Source: Hymenobacter terricola
GTDB lineage: Bacteria > Bacteroidota > Bacteroidia > Cytophagales > Hymenobacteraceae
Length of the DNA: 64,000 nt
Direction: 5' to 3'
Assembly (NCBI RefSeq): GCF_017921975.2
Contig: NZ_JAGEMO020000008.1
Coordinates: 1-64,000 of the forward strand
Part shown: piece by piece, positions 55,192-64,000 of the stretch
Position numbering within the stretch: the first letter of the stretch is position 1
Layout of the letters: the number at the start of each line of letters is the position of its first letter
Position numbers and translations under genes: made by a program
The notes under the pieces: model-generated
Told to the model about the DNA's origin: nothing
Seen by the model: the letters and a program-made list of their open reading frames with translations, nothing else
The model's database searches: none

Positions 55192-56079
55192 TTACACGTC
55201 GCACAGCTGCACGGCTTTGCGCAGCGAGGCAATTTTATCGGGCTGCTTTGGAATGAATTCCTGCGCCACGTAGCCCTTAAAACCGGTGGCCACGATGGCC
55301 CGCATAATGGCCGGGTAGTACAGTTCCTGCGTTTCGTCGATTTCGTGGCGGCCGGGCACGCCGCCGGTGTGGTAGTGCGCGATGTAGGCGTGGTTATCCG
55401 TGAGGTTGCGGATGACGTCGCCCTCATCAATCTGCATGTGGTAGATGTCAAAAAGCAGCTTAAAATGCTCCGAGCCCAGCTTTTTGGCCAGCGCCACACC
55501 CCAGGCGGTGTGGTCGCACTGGTAGTCTTTGTGGTCGATTTTGCTGTTCAACAACTCCATCACCAGCACCACGTTGTGCTTGGCGGCCAGCGCCAGCAGG
55601 GGCGTCAGGCCCTGCACGCAGTTGGTCCAGCCGGTGGCGTCGTCCTTACCGCGCCGGCTGCCGCTGAAGCAAATCAGGTTCTTGTAGCCCGCCGCAGCTA
55701 CCTTTGGAATCATTTCGGCATAGCTTTTTTGCAGCGTGGCGTGGAACTGCGGGTCGTTGAAACCGTCGGTGAGGTTAATTTCGGCCCCGTTGCACATCGG
55801 CGAATCCAGGCCGTACTTCTTCAGCGTCGGCCAGTCTTTCGGCCCCACCAGGTCAATTCCCTTGATGCCAATGCTTTTGGCCGACGCGCACAGTTGGTCG
55901 AGCGTCAAATCGTTGTAGCACCAGCGGCACACCGAATGGTTGATGTTGTTTTTCAAGGCGAGCGGGTCAAGGGCGTTTTCGGCGGGCGCAAAAGCGCCGA
56001 GGGCACCCGCGGCCCCAGCCGCAGCTGTACCCGCCAGAATGTTTTTGAGGGCCGTACGGCGGGTGGGAGGCGAGGGCAT
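55192..56079 (-). CDS. Hydroxypyruvate-isomerase-like TIM barrel with Tat-like signal
   Basis: 295 residues. Signal: TRRTALKNILAGTAAAGAAG. Then NHSVCRWCYNDLTLDQLCAS, IGIKGIDLVGPKDWPTLKKY, ICFSGSRRGKDDATGWTNCV, VVLVMELLNSKIDHKDYQCD (metal Glu), LLFDIYHMQIDEGDVIRNL and YIAHYHTGGVPGRHEIDETQ. This set is that of the Hyi/OtnI-like family, exported versions of which lie in Bacteroidota sugar clusters. 11 bases after the cytochrome gene. Confidence 0.87.
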   Translation of the reverse strand: MPSPPTRRTALKNILAGTAAAGAAGALGAFAPAENALDPLALKNNINHSVCRWCYNDLTLDQLCASAKSIGIKGIDLVGPKDWPTLKKYGLDSPMCNGAEINLTDGFNDPQFHATLQKSYAEMIPKVAAAGYKNLICFSGSRRGKDDATGWTNCVQGLTPLLALAAKHNVVLVMELLNSKIDHKDYQCDHTAWGVALAKKLGSEHFKLLFDIYHMQIDEGDVIRNLTDNHAYIAHYHTGGVPGRHEIDETQELYYPAIMRAIVATGFKGYVAQEFIPKQPDKIASLRKAVQLCDV

Positions 56080-56090
56080 GATGGGCTAGG

Positions 56091-56564
56091 TTATTTCAGG
56101 GTCAAAATATATTTCACCATTTCCCGCGCGTCGGCCTCCGTTACGCCGGGGTGCGGCGTCATGGGCACGGCGCCCCAGCTGCCCTGGCCGCCCTGAATAA
56201 TTTTATTAGCCAACATACTGATATTGGCTTCGTTGGAAGGATATTTCTGGGCCACATCGGCGTAGGCCGGGCCCACCAGCTTCTCCTTCTCCTTGTGGCA
56301 GCTGGCACAGTCCGACGCGGCCATCAGCTTGGCCCCGCTGGCCAGCAGGCCACCGCTGTGCTCGGTACCAATCTTCGACGTGCTGGTGTCGACCTGCAGC
56401 TGGTTGGCCACGGCGGCCACATTTTGGCCCGTCGTGCTGTCGCTTTTCAGCTCCGCCGACGAAGCCGCTTGCTGGCTCACTTCATCGGGGCCATCTTTTT
56501 TGTATCCGGAGTTGCAGGCGGCCAGCAGGGCGCAAAGGCTGAGGAATAGGGCAGTTTTTTTCAT
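56091..56564 (-). CDS. Lipoprotein c-type cytochrome
   Basis: 157 residues. Lipobox LLAAC with Cys17; a Ser/Thr/Gln linker to about 80; one haem site CASCH (86-90) and the axial Met135 in VPMTPHPGV. The mono-haem cytochrome c fold matches the electron acceptor of sugar 3-dehydrogenases. Lies inside the sugar unit, 12 bases after a TIM-barrel gene. Confidence 0.9.
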   Translation of the reverse strand: MKKTALFLSLCALLAACNSGYKKDGPDEVSQQAASSAELKSDSTTGQNVAAVANQLQVDTSTSKIGTEHSGGLLASGAKLMAASDCASCHKEKEKLVGPAYADVAQKYPSNEANISMLANKIIQGGQGSWGAVPMTPHPGVTEADAREMVKYILTLK

Positions 56565-56576
56565 GGGAAGCGGCGG

Positions 56577-57629
56577 TTAGATTCCGAGTAAAGAGTTATT
56601 AAGGGCAGGATTGGGGGCCGTGGCGGCGAAGTCATCAAACGCTTTGTCGGTGACCCGAATGATGTGGTCGCGGATGAAGGCGGCCCCTTCACGGGCGCCG
56701 TCTTCGGAGTTTTTGAGGGCACATTCCCACTCCAGCACCGCCCAGCCGGGAAAATCGTACTGGGCTAGCTTGCTGAAAATGCCTTTGAAATCTACCTGCC
56801 CGTCGCCCGGCGAGCGGAAGCGCCCGGCCCGGTTCAGCCAGCTCTGGTAGCCGCCGTACACGCCCTGCCGCCCCGTGGGATTGAACTCGGCATCCTTGAC
56901 GTGGAACATCCGGATACGCTCGTGGTAAAAGTCAATGTACTCCAGGTAATCAAGGCATTGCAGCACGAAGTGCGAGGGGTCGTAGAGCAGGCAGGCGCGC
57001 GGGTGCTGCTGCACCTGGTCCAGAAACATCTCGTAGGTGACGCCGTCGTGCAGGTCCTCGCCGGGGTGGATTTCGTAGCACAAATCCACGCCACACTCGT
57101 CAAATGCGTTCAGAATAGGCGTCCAGCGGCGGCCCAGCTCCGCAAACCCGTCTTCGACCAGCCCGGCCGGGCGTTGCGGCCAGGGGTACACCATGGGCCA
57201 CAGCAGCGCCCCGCTGAAGGTGGCGTGCGCCTTCAAACCCAGGTTTTGCGAAGCCTTGGCGGCATATTTCAGCTGCTGCACCGCCCATTGCTGGCGGGCC
57301 TGCGGGTTGTTGCGATAGGCTTCCGGCGCAAAGCCGTCAAACAGCTGGTCGTAGACTGGGTTCACGGCCACCAGCTGCCCTTGCAGGTGGGTCGATAATT
57401 CGGTGATTTCCAGACCCGCCGCATTCACGATGCCCTGGATTTCGTCGGCGTAGGTCTGGCTTTCGGCGGCTTTTTGCAGGTCGATGAAGCGCGGGTCGTT
57501 GGTGGGCAGCTGCACGCCTTTGTAGCCCAGGTTTTTGGCCCAGGCGCAAATGCCGGCCAGGCTGTTGAACGGGGCCTGGTCGCCAATGAATTGAGCCAGA
57601 AAAATAGCGGGTCCCTGGAGGGTAGTCAT
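56577..57629 (-). CDS. Cytosolic sugar-phosphate isomerase/epimerase-like TIM barrel
   Basis: 350 residues without a signal peptide: LQGPAIFLAQFIGDQAPFNS, NLGYKGVQLPTNDPRFIDL, ELSTHLQGQLVAVNPVYDQL, GVDLCYEIHPGEDLHDGVTY (metal Glu), LLYDPSHFVLQCLDYLEYID, MFHVKDAEF and WAVLEWECALKNSEDGA. It likely handles the keto-sugar after uptake. The ATG at 57629 is chosen; 22 open codons upstream are not family-like. 7 bases after the Gfo/Idh/MocA gene. Confidence 0.88.
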   Translation of the reverse strand: MTTLQGPAIFLAQFIGDQAPFNSLAGICAWAKNLGYKGVQLPTNDPRFIDLQKAAESQTYADEIQGIVNAAGLEITELSTHLQGQLVAVNPVYDQLFDGFAPEAYRNNPQARQQWAVQQLKYAAKASQNLGLKAHATFSGALLWPMVYPWPQRPAGLVEDGFAELGRRWTPILNAFDECGVDLCYEIHPGEDLHDGVTYEMFLDQVQQHPRACLLYDPSHFVLQCLDYLEYIDFYHERIRMFHVKDAEFNPTGRQGVYGGYQSWLNRAGRFRSPGDGQVDFKGIFSKLAQYDFPGWAVLEWECALKNSEDGAREGAAFIRDHIIRVTDKAFDDFAATAPNPALNNSLLGI

Positions 57630-57636
57630 GGGCGGG

Positions 57637-58788
<1,152 letters not shown>

Positions 58789-58807
58789 AAGGTATTTATC
58801 GGAAAAA

Positions 58808-58921
58808 GAACGTCATGCAGAGCGCAGCGCAGCATCTCGCGTGCATCAACTAATTCAATCGTTTTAACAGCATTGATTACTGCTGCACGCGAGATGCTGC
58901 GCTGCGCTCTGCATGACGTTC
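58808..58921. repeat. Dispersed palindromic repeat, copy 4 (perfect 38-base arms)
   Basis: Arms GAACGTCATGCAGAGCGCAG + CGCAGCATCTCGCGTGCA and their exact inverse (58884-58921), with a 38-base loop CTAATTCAATCGTT...TTGATTACTGC. Between the MFS gene and the Gfo/Idh/MocA gene. The perfect arms suggest a recent copy. Confidence 0.92.
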
Positions 58922-58925
58922 GCTA

Positions 58926-60176
58926 CTATACTTCCAGCCGGGCATTGGCCTCGGCGTAGCTGATTTCCTCGGCCGGTGCGGGCGCGTTCTGGTCTTTGAA
59001 CAGGAGCACGAACACCGCCAGCACCACGGCGGCAATGCCGGCCGGAATCAGCCAGATGGTGTGCCAGTCGTGCAGGTCGCCGGTGGTTTTGTGAGCGTCC
59101 ACAATCTGGCCCGAAAGCAGGGAGCCAATGAGCATGCCCACGCCATAAGTGGCCAGCGTGATGAAGCCCTGGGCCGCGCTTTTCGACTGTTCGCCGGCGA
59201 GGTTGTCGGTGTAAATCTGGCCGGTTACGAAGAAGAAGTCGTAGCAGATGCCGTGCAGCACGATGCCCGCAATCAGCATCCAGTAGGCTGAATCGCCGTT
59301 GCCGTAGGCGAAGAAAACGTACCGCACCACCCAGGCCAGCATGCCGATGGCCAGCATCTTCTTCACGCCCAGCCGCACGAAAAACACCGGAATCAGCAGC
59401 ATAAACAGCACCTCCGAAACCTGCCCCAGGATTTGGATGCCGGCGGCTGATTTCATGCCCGTCTCATTCAAAAACGGGTTGGTGAAGCCGTAGTAGAACG
59501 ACAGCGGCACGCAGATGGCCACCGATGCCAGGAAGAAAATCAGGTAGGAGCGGTTCTTCAGCAGCCCGATGGCTTCGAGGCCTAGTATTTCGCCCACGGT
59601 GCTGGGACCGGCTTTTTTGATGGGCGGCGTGGGCGGCAGCGTGAAGCTGAACACCCCCAGCAGCGCCGACGCCCCGGCCGCCATCTGAAATGTGAGGCCG
59701 AGGTTGCCGCTTTGCTCCCAATTCAGCCAGCCAATGGTGAAGCCGGCGATAATCCAACCCAGCGTGCCCAGCACCCGAATCGAGGCAAATTCCTTCTGTG
59801 GATTCTGCATTTGGCGAAAGGAGATGGAGTTCACCAGCGCCAGCGTGGGCATGTACACAATCATGTACGTGAGCACGTAGGGGAAGAAGGCCGAAAAATC
59901 GCCCGCCCGCGAGGCCAGCCACAGCAGCACCGCACCCAGCAGGTGCAGCACGCCCAGGATTTTCTGGGCCGAAAAAAACCGGTCCGCAATCAGCCCGATG
60001 ATGAACGGGGCCACAATGGCCCCCACCGACTGCGTGAGAAAAGCGCTGCCCACCTGCGTGCCGGTCGTGTGCAGGTTGTGCAGCAGGTAGGTGCCCAAAG
60101 TCACGAACCAGGCGCCCCAGATGAAGAACTCCAGGAACATCATCAGGGACAGCTTAAAGCGAATAGTGGGCGTCAT
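58926..60176 (-). CDS. MFS transporter of the nucleoside:H+ symporter type
   Basis: 416 residues with 12 predicted helices. It starts IRFKLSLMMFLEFFIWGAWF, then TLGTYLLHNLHTTGTQVGSA, FIIGLIADRFFSAQKILGVL and FFVTGQIYTDNLAGEQSKSA. This is the PF03825 type, frequent in Bacteroidota sugar clusters. It may import the products of periplasmic sugar oxidation; the name nucleoside is from the family only. Confidence 0.87.
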   Translation of the reverse strand: MTPTIRFKLSLMMFLEFFIWGAWFVTLGTYLLHNLHTTGTQVGSAFLTQSVGAIVAPFIIGLIADRFFSAQKILGVLHLLGAVLLWLASRAGDFSAFFPYVLTYMIVYMPTLALVNSISFRQMQNPQKEFASIRVLGTLGWIIAGFTIGWLNWEQSGNLGLTFQMAAGASALLGVFSFTLPPTPPIKKAGPSTVGEILGLEAIGLLKNRSYLIFFLASVAICVPLSFYYGFTNPFLNETGMKSAAGIQILGQVSEVLFMLLIPVFFVRLGVKKMLAIGMLAWVVRYVFFAYGNGDSAYWMLIAGIVLHGICYDFFFVTGQIYTDNLAGEQSKSAAQGFITLATYGVGMLIGSLLSGQIVDAHKTTGDLHDWHTIWLIPAGIAAVVLAVFVLLFKDQNAPAPAEEISYAEANARLEV

Positions 60177-60222
60177 GGGCGGGAGGGGTTGGGAAATGCG
60201 GAATTAAGCAGGAGTAAAAACA

Positions 60223-60335
60223 ACGGTCATGCTGAGCGCAGCCGAAGCATCTCGCGGGCCACCACTAATCCAATCGTTGAATCGTCCTTGATTACTGCGG
60301 CACGCGCGATGCTTCGCTGCGCTCTGCATGACGTT
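60223..60335. repeat. Dispersed palindromic repeat, copy 5
   Basis: Left arm ACGGTCATGCTGAGCGCAGC with CGAAGCATCTCGCG, right arm CGCGCGATGCTTCGCTGCGC with TCTGCATGACGTT. The loop reads CTAATCCAATCGTT...TTGATTACTGC. Between the subunit 3 and MFS genes. Confidence 0.88.
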
Positions 60336-60348
60336 CTAGCGCGACGAA

Positions 60349-60957
60349 TCAACTAGTCGCCCAGGCTTTATCGCCCTTTTTGTAGGGCACATTGCCGTCG
60401 TAGCGGCCGGGCACGGGCAGGTAGCGCAGCGCTTTGGTCGCGCCCACTTCGGAGGTAAAGAAGCCCAGCAGCGTGAGCTCCTTCATCATGCGAAAGTAGT
60501 GGGCGGGGTCGTCCTTTTGCTTGTTTTGGGTGAAGGCCTTTTGCTCGGCATCCAGGGCGGTGAGGAAGGCGGTGCGCTGGGCGGGGTCGCAGGCCAGGAA
60601 GCTTTTGCCGTTTTTCTTCTGGCAGTCCTGGTCGAGCCTGGTCAGGCCGTTGAGGAAGATTTTCTGGTCGGCGGGCGCGTAGCAGTCGCGCACCATCACG
60701 GCCATGAAGCTGCCCACCTGGGCCGCTTTGGCCCCCGGCGTCTGGGTAGCGGGCAGGATGGTTTCGCCTACTTCATCGAGAAAGCTGACCTGATTGGCAT
60801 TGAGGAAAGGCTTTTCCTTTTTGACAACGGGCGGATTGGCGGCAGCTTTCTCGTCCTTTTTACCAGGCGAAGAGCAGCTGCTCAGGAAAAAATCGGCGCC
60901 GATAACGGTGCCACCCATGATGATGGCCACGCGGGCCAGGGCGTCTCTTCTGTTCAT
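60349..60957 (-). CDS. Gluconate 2-dehydrogenase subunit 3-family protein
   Basis: 202 residues. It starts MNRRDALARVAIIMGGTVIG, a Tat-like signal, with LSSCSS as a lipobox. The body (NANQVSFLDEVGETILPATQ, PGAKAAQVGSFMAVMVRDCY, RMMKELTLLGFFTSEVGATK) is that of the small subunit of GMC sugar dehydrogenases. It would carry the catalytic GMC subunit through the Tat pathway. 12 bases after the GMC gene. Confidence 0.9.
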   Translation of the reverse strand: MNRRDALARVAIIMGGTVIGADFFLSSCSSPGKKDEKAAANPPVVKKEKPFLNANQVSFLDEVGETILPATQTPGAKAAQVGSFMAVMVRDCYAPADQKIFLNGLTRLDQDCQKKNGKSFLACDPAQRTAFLTALDAEQKAFTQNKQKDDPAHYFRMMKELTLLGFFTSEVGATKALRYLPVPGRYDGNVPYKKGDKAWATS

Positions 60958-60969
60958 GACGGGGGCGGG

Positions 60970-62646
60970 TTAGAGGTTTTGCTTTTTGAGCTCGCTCACG
61001 GCGTGGTCCACCGCGCGGGCGGTGAGGGCCATGTAGGTCAGCGAGGGGTTCTGGCAGGCGGCCGAGGTCATGGCGGCGCCGTCGGTCACGTACACGTTGG
61101 GGGCGTCCCACACCTGGTTGTGGCCGTTGAGCACCGACGTTTTGGGGTCGCGGCCCATGCGGGCGGTGCCCATTTCGTGGATGCCGCCGCCCAGGTTGTA
61201 GCCGTTGTTGTAGGTCTTCACGTTCTTCAGGCCCGCTTTTTCCATCATTTCCTGGGCGTCCTGCATCATGTCGATGCGCATCTTCTGCTCGTTGTCGCGG
61301 ATGCTGGCGTCGATGGCCAGCACGGGCAGGCCCCACTTGTCCTTCTTGGTTTTGTCGAGCGTAATCTGGTTGTCGTGGTAAGGCAGGGTTTCGCCGAAAC
61401 CCGTCAGGCCCATGGTCCATTTGCCCGGCTCGGTCAGGGCATCTTTGAAGTCGCCGCCGATGCTCATTTCCGGGATTTCGCGGGCCCAGCCCTCGCGGCC
61501 CGCGCTGCCCTGGTAGCCAAAGCCGCGAATGTAGTCGCGCTTGTCGCCGAACAGGTTGCGGTAGCGCGGCACGTAAATGCCGTTGGCGCGGCGGCCGTAC
61601 ACGTATTTGTCCTCGAAGCCTTCCACGTCGCCGTGCGCCCCGGCGCGGAAGTGGTGGTCCATCAGGTTGTGGCCCAGTTCGCCGCTGCTGCTGCCCAGGC
61701 CGCCGGGCCACACGTCGGTGGCCGAGTTCATCAGTATCCAGGTCGAGTTCAGCGTGGAGGCGTTGAGGAAGATGACCTTGGCGAAATATTCGGTGGTCTG
61801 GTTGGTTTCGGCGTCGAGCACCTCCACGCCCTTGGCCCGTTTGGTGTCCTTGTCGTAGAGGATTTTGGTAACGATGGAAAACGGCCGCAGCGTGAGGTTG
61901 CCCGTAGCTACGGCGGCCGGCAGCGTGGCCGACTGCGTGCTGAAATACGCGCCAAACGGGCAGCCCAGCCAGCATTTGTTGCGGTACTGGCAGGCCACGC
62001 GGTTGTGGTGCGCCACCGTGATGTTGGCCGTGCGGCCGATGACCATGCGCCGGTGCGCGTAGTGCTTCTTGATGCGGGCGGCCACGTCTTTTTCCACCAC
62101 ATTCATTTCCATGGGCGGCATAAACTCGCCGTCGGGCAGCTGCGGCAGCCCTTCTTTCGAACCGCTGATGCCGGCAAATTTCTCTACGTAGCTGTACCAC
62201 GGGGCCATTTCCTTGTAGCGCACGGGCCAGTCCACGGCAATGCCGTCCTTGGCGTTGGCCTCAAAGTCGAAGTCGCTCCAGCGGTACGACTGGCGGCCCC
62301 ACATCAGCGAGCGGCCGCCCACCTGGTAGCCCCGGAACCAGTCGAAGGGCTTGATTTCCACGTAGGGGCTGTCTTTGTCGCTGGCCCAGTAGCTCAGGTT
62401 GGTTTCATTCAGGGTGTAGTCGCGCTTGAGCACCGGGTAGTCGGCAATCATTTGCTGGGTTTTGCCGCCGCGGTGCTCAAATTCCCACGGGGCCTTGTTG
62501 GCGTTCACATAGTCCTTGATGTGCTCCACGTTGCGCCCCCGCTCCAGCATAATGGTTTTTAAGCCTTTCTCGGTCAGCTCTTTCGCCGCCCATCCACCCG
62601 AGATACCTGACCCAATGACGATGGCGTCATATGTGTTTTTTTCCAT
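60970..62646 (-). CDS. GMC-family sugar dehydrogenase, catalytic subunit
   Basis: 558 residues. FAD site IVIGSGISGGWAAKELTEKG (12-17) and, in the C-terminal part, GTARMGRDPKTSV, NVYVTDGAAMTS and CQNPSLTYMALTAR with the active-site residues. The middle carries GGRSLMWGRQSYRWSDFDFE and GCPFGAYFSTQSA. This is the type that, with subunit 3 and cytochrome c, forms glucoside 3-dehydrogenase. No signal peptide of its own, as expected of a hitch-hiker. ATG at 62646 is chosen; 27 open upstream codons are not family-like. Confidence 0.9.
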   Translation of the reverse strand: MEKNTYDAIVIGSGISGGWAAKELTEKGLKTIMLERGRNVEHIKDYVNANKAPWEFEHRGGKTQQMIADYPVLKRDYTLNETNLSYWASDKDSPYVEIKPFDWFRGYQVGGRSLMWGRQSYRWSDFDFEANAKDGIAVDWPVRYKEMAPWYSYVEKFAGISGSKEGLPQLPDGEFMPPMEMNVVEKDVAARIKKHYAHRRMVIGRTANITVAHHNRVACQYRNKCWLGCPFGAYFSTQSATLPAAVATGNLTLRPFSIVTKILYDKDTKRAKGVEVLDAETNQTTEYFAKVIFLNASTLNSTWILMNSATDVWPGGLGSSSGELGHNLMDHHFRAGAHGDVEGFEDKYVYGRRANGIYVPRYRNLFGDKRDYIRGFGYQGSAGREGWAREIPEMSIGGDFKDALTEPGKWTMGLTGFGETLPYHDNQITLDKTKKDKWGLPVLAIDASIRDNEQKMRIDMMQDAQEMMEKAGLKNVKTYNNGYNLGGGIHEMGTARMGRDPKTSVLNGHNQVWDAPNVYVTDGAAMTSAACQNPSLTYMALTARAVDHAVSELKKQNL

Positions 62647-62746
62647 GTTTATGCTAGCAAATGATGTGGGAATTGAGAAAGGAACCAATAGAAGGTTGTC
62701 ATCCGCGAAATCAGGCCGGTAGGCCACTCAAACCAAGCAGTGCGAG

Positions 62747-62775
62747 CAAATATAAAATAATTTAACCCCAGCCAA
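62747..62775 (-). promoter_or_regulatory. Promoter of the GMC sugar operon
   Basis: Minus strand: TTG (62775 to 62773), 18 bases, TATATTTG (62754 to 62747). Full consensus match about 100 bases upstream of the GMC ATG. Confidence 0.72.
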
Positions 62776-62807
62776 TAATTAGGAGGCCAATATTTTATAT
62801 AATATTG

Positions 62808-62839
62808 CCGGCCATGAGTGTCTGCTCACTCATGGCCGG
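62808..62839. promoter_or_regulatory. Perfect hairpin in the divergent control region
   Basis: CCGGCCATGAGTG / CACTCATGGCCGG, 13-base arms with a 6-base loop TCTGCT, between the GMC promoter and the Gfo/Idh/MocA gene. It has no T-run on the plus strand, so it is more likely an operator or leader structure than a terminator. Confidence 0.45.
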
Positions 62840-62917
62840 GGCCGCATGTAAATACCCCGTGCAACACTTCCATCGGGCACTTTGGTCCTCTTTCCTCACT
62901 GAAACCGAAATCAATCC

Positions 62918-64000
62918 ATGAGCAACCTTCCCGAAACGCCGTCGCGGCGCGAGTTTCTGAAGCAGGGCGCGGCCGCGGCGGCCGTGTTTATGATTGTGCC
63001 GCGCTTCGTGCTGGGCGGCCGGGGCTATACCGCCCCCAGCGACCAGCTGGTGGTGGCCGGCGTGGGCGTGGGCGGCAAGGGCGAAAGCGACCTGGCCGCC
63101 TTCGCCAAAACCGGCAAAGTCCGCATCGGCTACCTGTGCGATGTGGACGACCGCCGCGCCGCCCGCTCGGTACAGGCCTTTCCGCAGGCGAAGTATTACA
63201 AGGATTGGCGGCAGCTGCTCGATAAGGAATCCAAAAACTTCGACGCCGTGTCGGTGTCCACGCCCGACCATAACCACGCCGTTATTACCCTGGCGGCCAT
63301 GCAGCTGGGCAAGCACGTGTACGTGCAAAAGCCCCTCACCCACGACCTCCACGAAGCCCGCGCCCTCACTGAAGCGGCCAAACGCTACAAAGTGGTGACC
63401 CAGATGGGCAACCAGGGCGCTTCCGGCGACGGCGTGCGGCAGCTTCAGGAATGGTACGATGCCCACCTCATCGGCGAAGTGCACACCGTGTACTGCTGGA
63501 CCGACCGGCCGGTGTGGCCCCAGGGCATTGCCTGGCCCCAGCCGGCCGCCGGCGTGCCCTCCGAGCTGGCCTGGGACCTGTGGCTGGGCACGGCGCCCCA
63601 GCGGCCCTACGTCGATAAGCTGGTGCCCTTCAACTGGCGCGGGTGGTGGGAATACGGCACCGGCGCCCTGGGCGACATGGGCTGCCACCTGATGGAAGCG
63701 CCGTTCCGGGTGCTGAACCTGGGCTACGCTACGGCGGTGCAGGCCAGCGTGGGCAGCGTTTATGTCGACGAGTTCAAGCGCGGCTATTTCCCGGAGAGCT
63801 GCCCGCCTTCCAGCCACGTCACGCTGACTTTTCCCCGCACCAGCAAGACCAAAACCCCCGTAACGATGCACTGGATGGACGGCGGCATTCAGCCCGAGCG
63901 CCCCGCCGAGCTGGGGCCCAACGAGCTGTTCGGCGACGGCGGCAACGGCATCCTGTTCGTGGGCAAAAAGGGCAAGATGATGGCCAGCACCTACTCGGCC
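62918..64000 (+). CDS. Exported Gfo/Idh/MocA-family oxidoreductase, 3'-truncated by window edge
   Basis: 361 residues seen; the gene runs off the window. A Tat-type start (SRREFLKQGAAAAAVFMIV), then VVAGVGVGGKGESDLAAFAK, YVQKPLTHDLHEARALTEA with the catalytic Lys, NWRGWWEYGTGALGDMGCHL and MEAPFRVLNLGYATAVQAS. This secreted type is typical of Bacteroidota sugar clusters. It is divergent from the GMC operon, with a palindrome before the start. Confidence 0.88.
   Translation, partial: MSNLPETPSRREFLKQGAAAAAVFMIVPRFVLGGRGYTAPSDQLVVAGVGVGGKGESDLAAFAKTGKVRIGYLCDVDDRRAARSVQAFPQAKYYKDWRQLLDKESKNFDAVSVSTPDHNHAVITLAAMQLGKHVYVQKPLTHDLHEARALTEAAKRYKVVTQMGNQGASGDGVRQLQEWYDAHLIGEVHTVYCWTDRPVWPQGIAWPQPAAGVPSELAWDLWLGTAPQRPYVDKLVPFNWRGWWEYGTGALGDMGCHLMEAPFRVLNLGYATAVQASVGSVYVDEFKRGYFPESCPPSSHVTLTFPRTSKTKTPVTMHWMDGGIQPERPAELGPNELFGDGGNGILFVGKKGKMMASTYSA

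Noticed and set aside
60499-62562. A 687-codon open frame on the plus strand
   Set aside because: It is antisense to the GMC and subunit 3 genes and reads as low-complexity Val/Ala/His protein.

Overview
The window looks like chromosome of a GC-rich member of the Bacteroidota, most like Hymenobacter. The signs are: a type IX secretion C-terminal sorting domain on a large exported protein; several promoters of the Bacteroidota form (TTG, about 20 bases, then TAnnTTTG); and weak or absent Shine-Dalgarno sequences. The genus is an inference from overall character, not from a marker gene. I see no rRNA, tRNA, CRISPR array, prophage or intact insertion sequence.

Layout. 1-9.2 kb: housekeeping genes (flavin monooxygenase fragment, ahcY, a DUF4397 lipoprotein, an RNA methyltransferase-like gene, an SDR, metK, hpf, xerC, rpsU). 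9.2-18.5 kb: acyl-CoA dehydrogenase, a three-gene polysaccharide export and tyrosine-kinase/phosphatase module, an NAD-dependent epimerase, a TPR protein and a phosphosulfolactate synthase. 18.6-34.1 kb: a T9SS-secreted protein, a bestrophin-like channel, a DedA protein, aroE, an ECF sigma factor overlapping an unusual protein that combines an anti-sigma-like N terminus with a beta-barrel-like C terminus, uvrB, small exported proteins, an amidohydrolase and a B12/radical SAM enzyme. 34.2-46.1 kb: an AraC-family pseudogene followed by a phenylacetate degradation cluster (paaK-E-A-B-C-D-H-I-J-Z). 46.2-51.4 kb: DUF5996, a small heat-shock protein, a second ECF sigma factor with a membrane partner, a GntP permease and an exported VOC protein. 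51.4-64 kb: a sugar oxidation cluster with two DUF1080 proteins, four xylose-isomerase-like TIM barrels, two Gfo/Idh/MocA proteins, a lipoprotein cytochrome c, an MFS transporter and a GMC dehydrogenase with its small Tat-type subunit.

How the genes work together. The paa genes form one run that would convert phenylacetate to phenylacetyl-CoA, epoxidise it, open the ring and start beta-oxidation; paaF and paaG are not in the window. The last cluster fits the known 3-keto-glycoside route: a periplasmic GMC/subunit-3/cytochrome c complex oxidises a sugar at C3, DUF1080 proteins cleave the 3-keto-glycoside, and TIM-barrel and Gfo/Idh/MocA enzymes process the products. ahcY and metK belong to the methyl cycle.

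The most distinctive non-coding feature is a family of palindromic repeats (five copies of about 100-115 bases and two of about 40 bases) placed between genes of the paa and sugar clusters. Further palindromes occur, including a 165-base one, a nested one, and a heptanucleotide-periodic element next to the ECF sigma gene.
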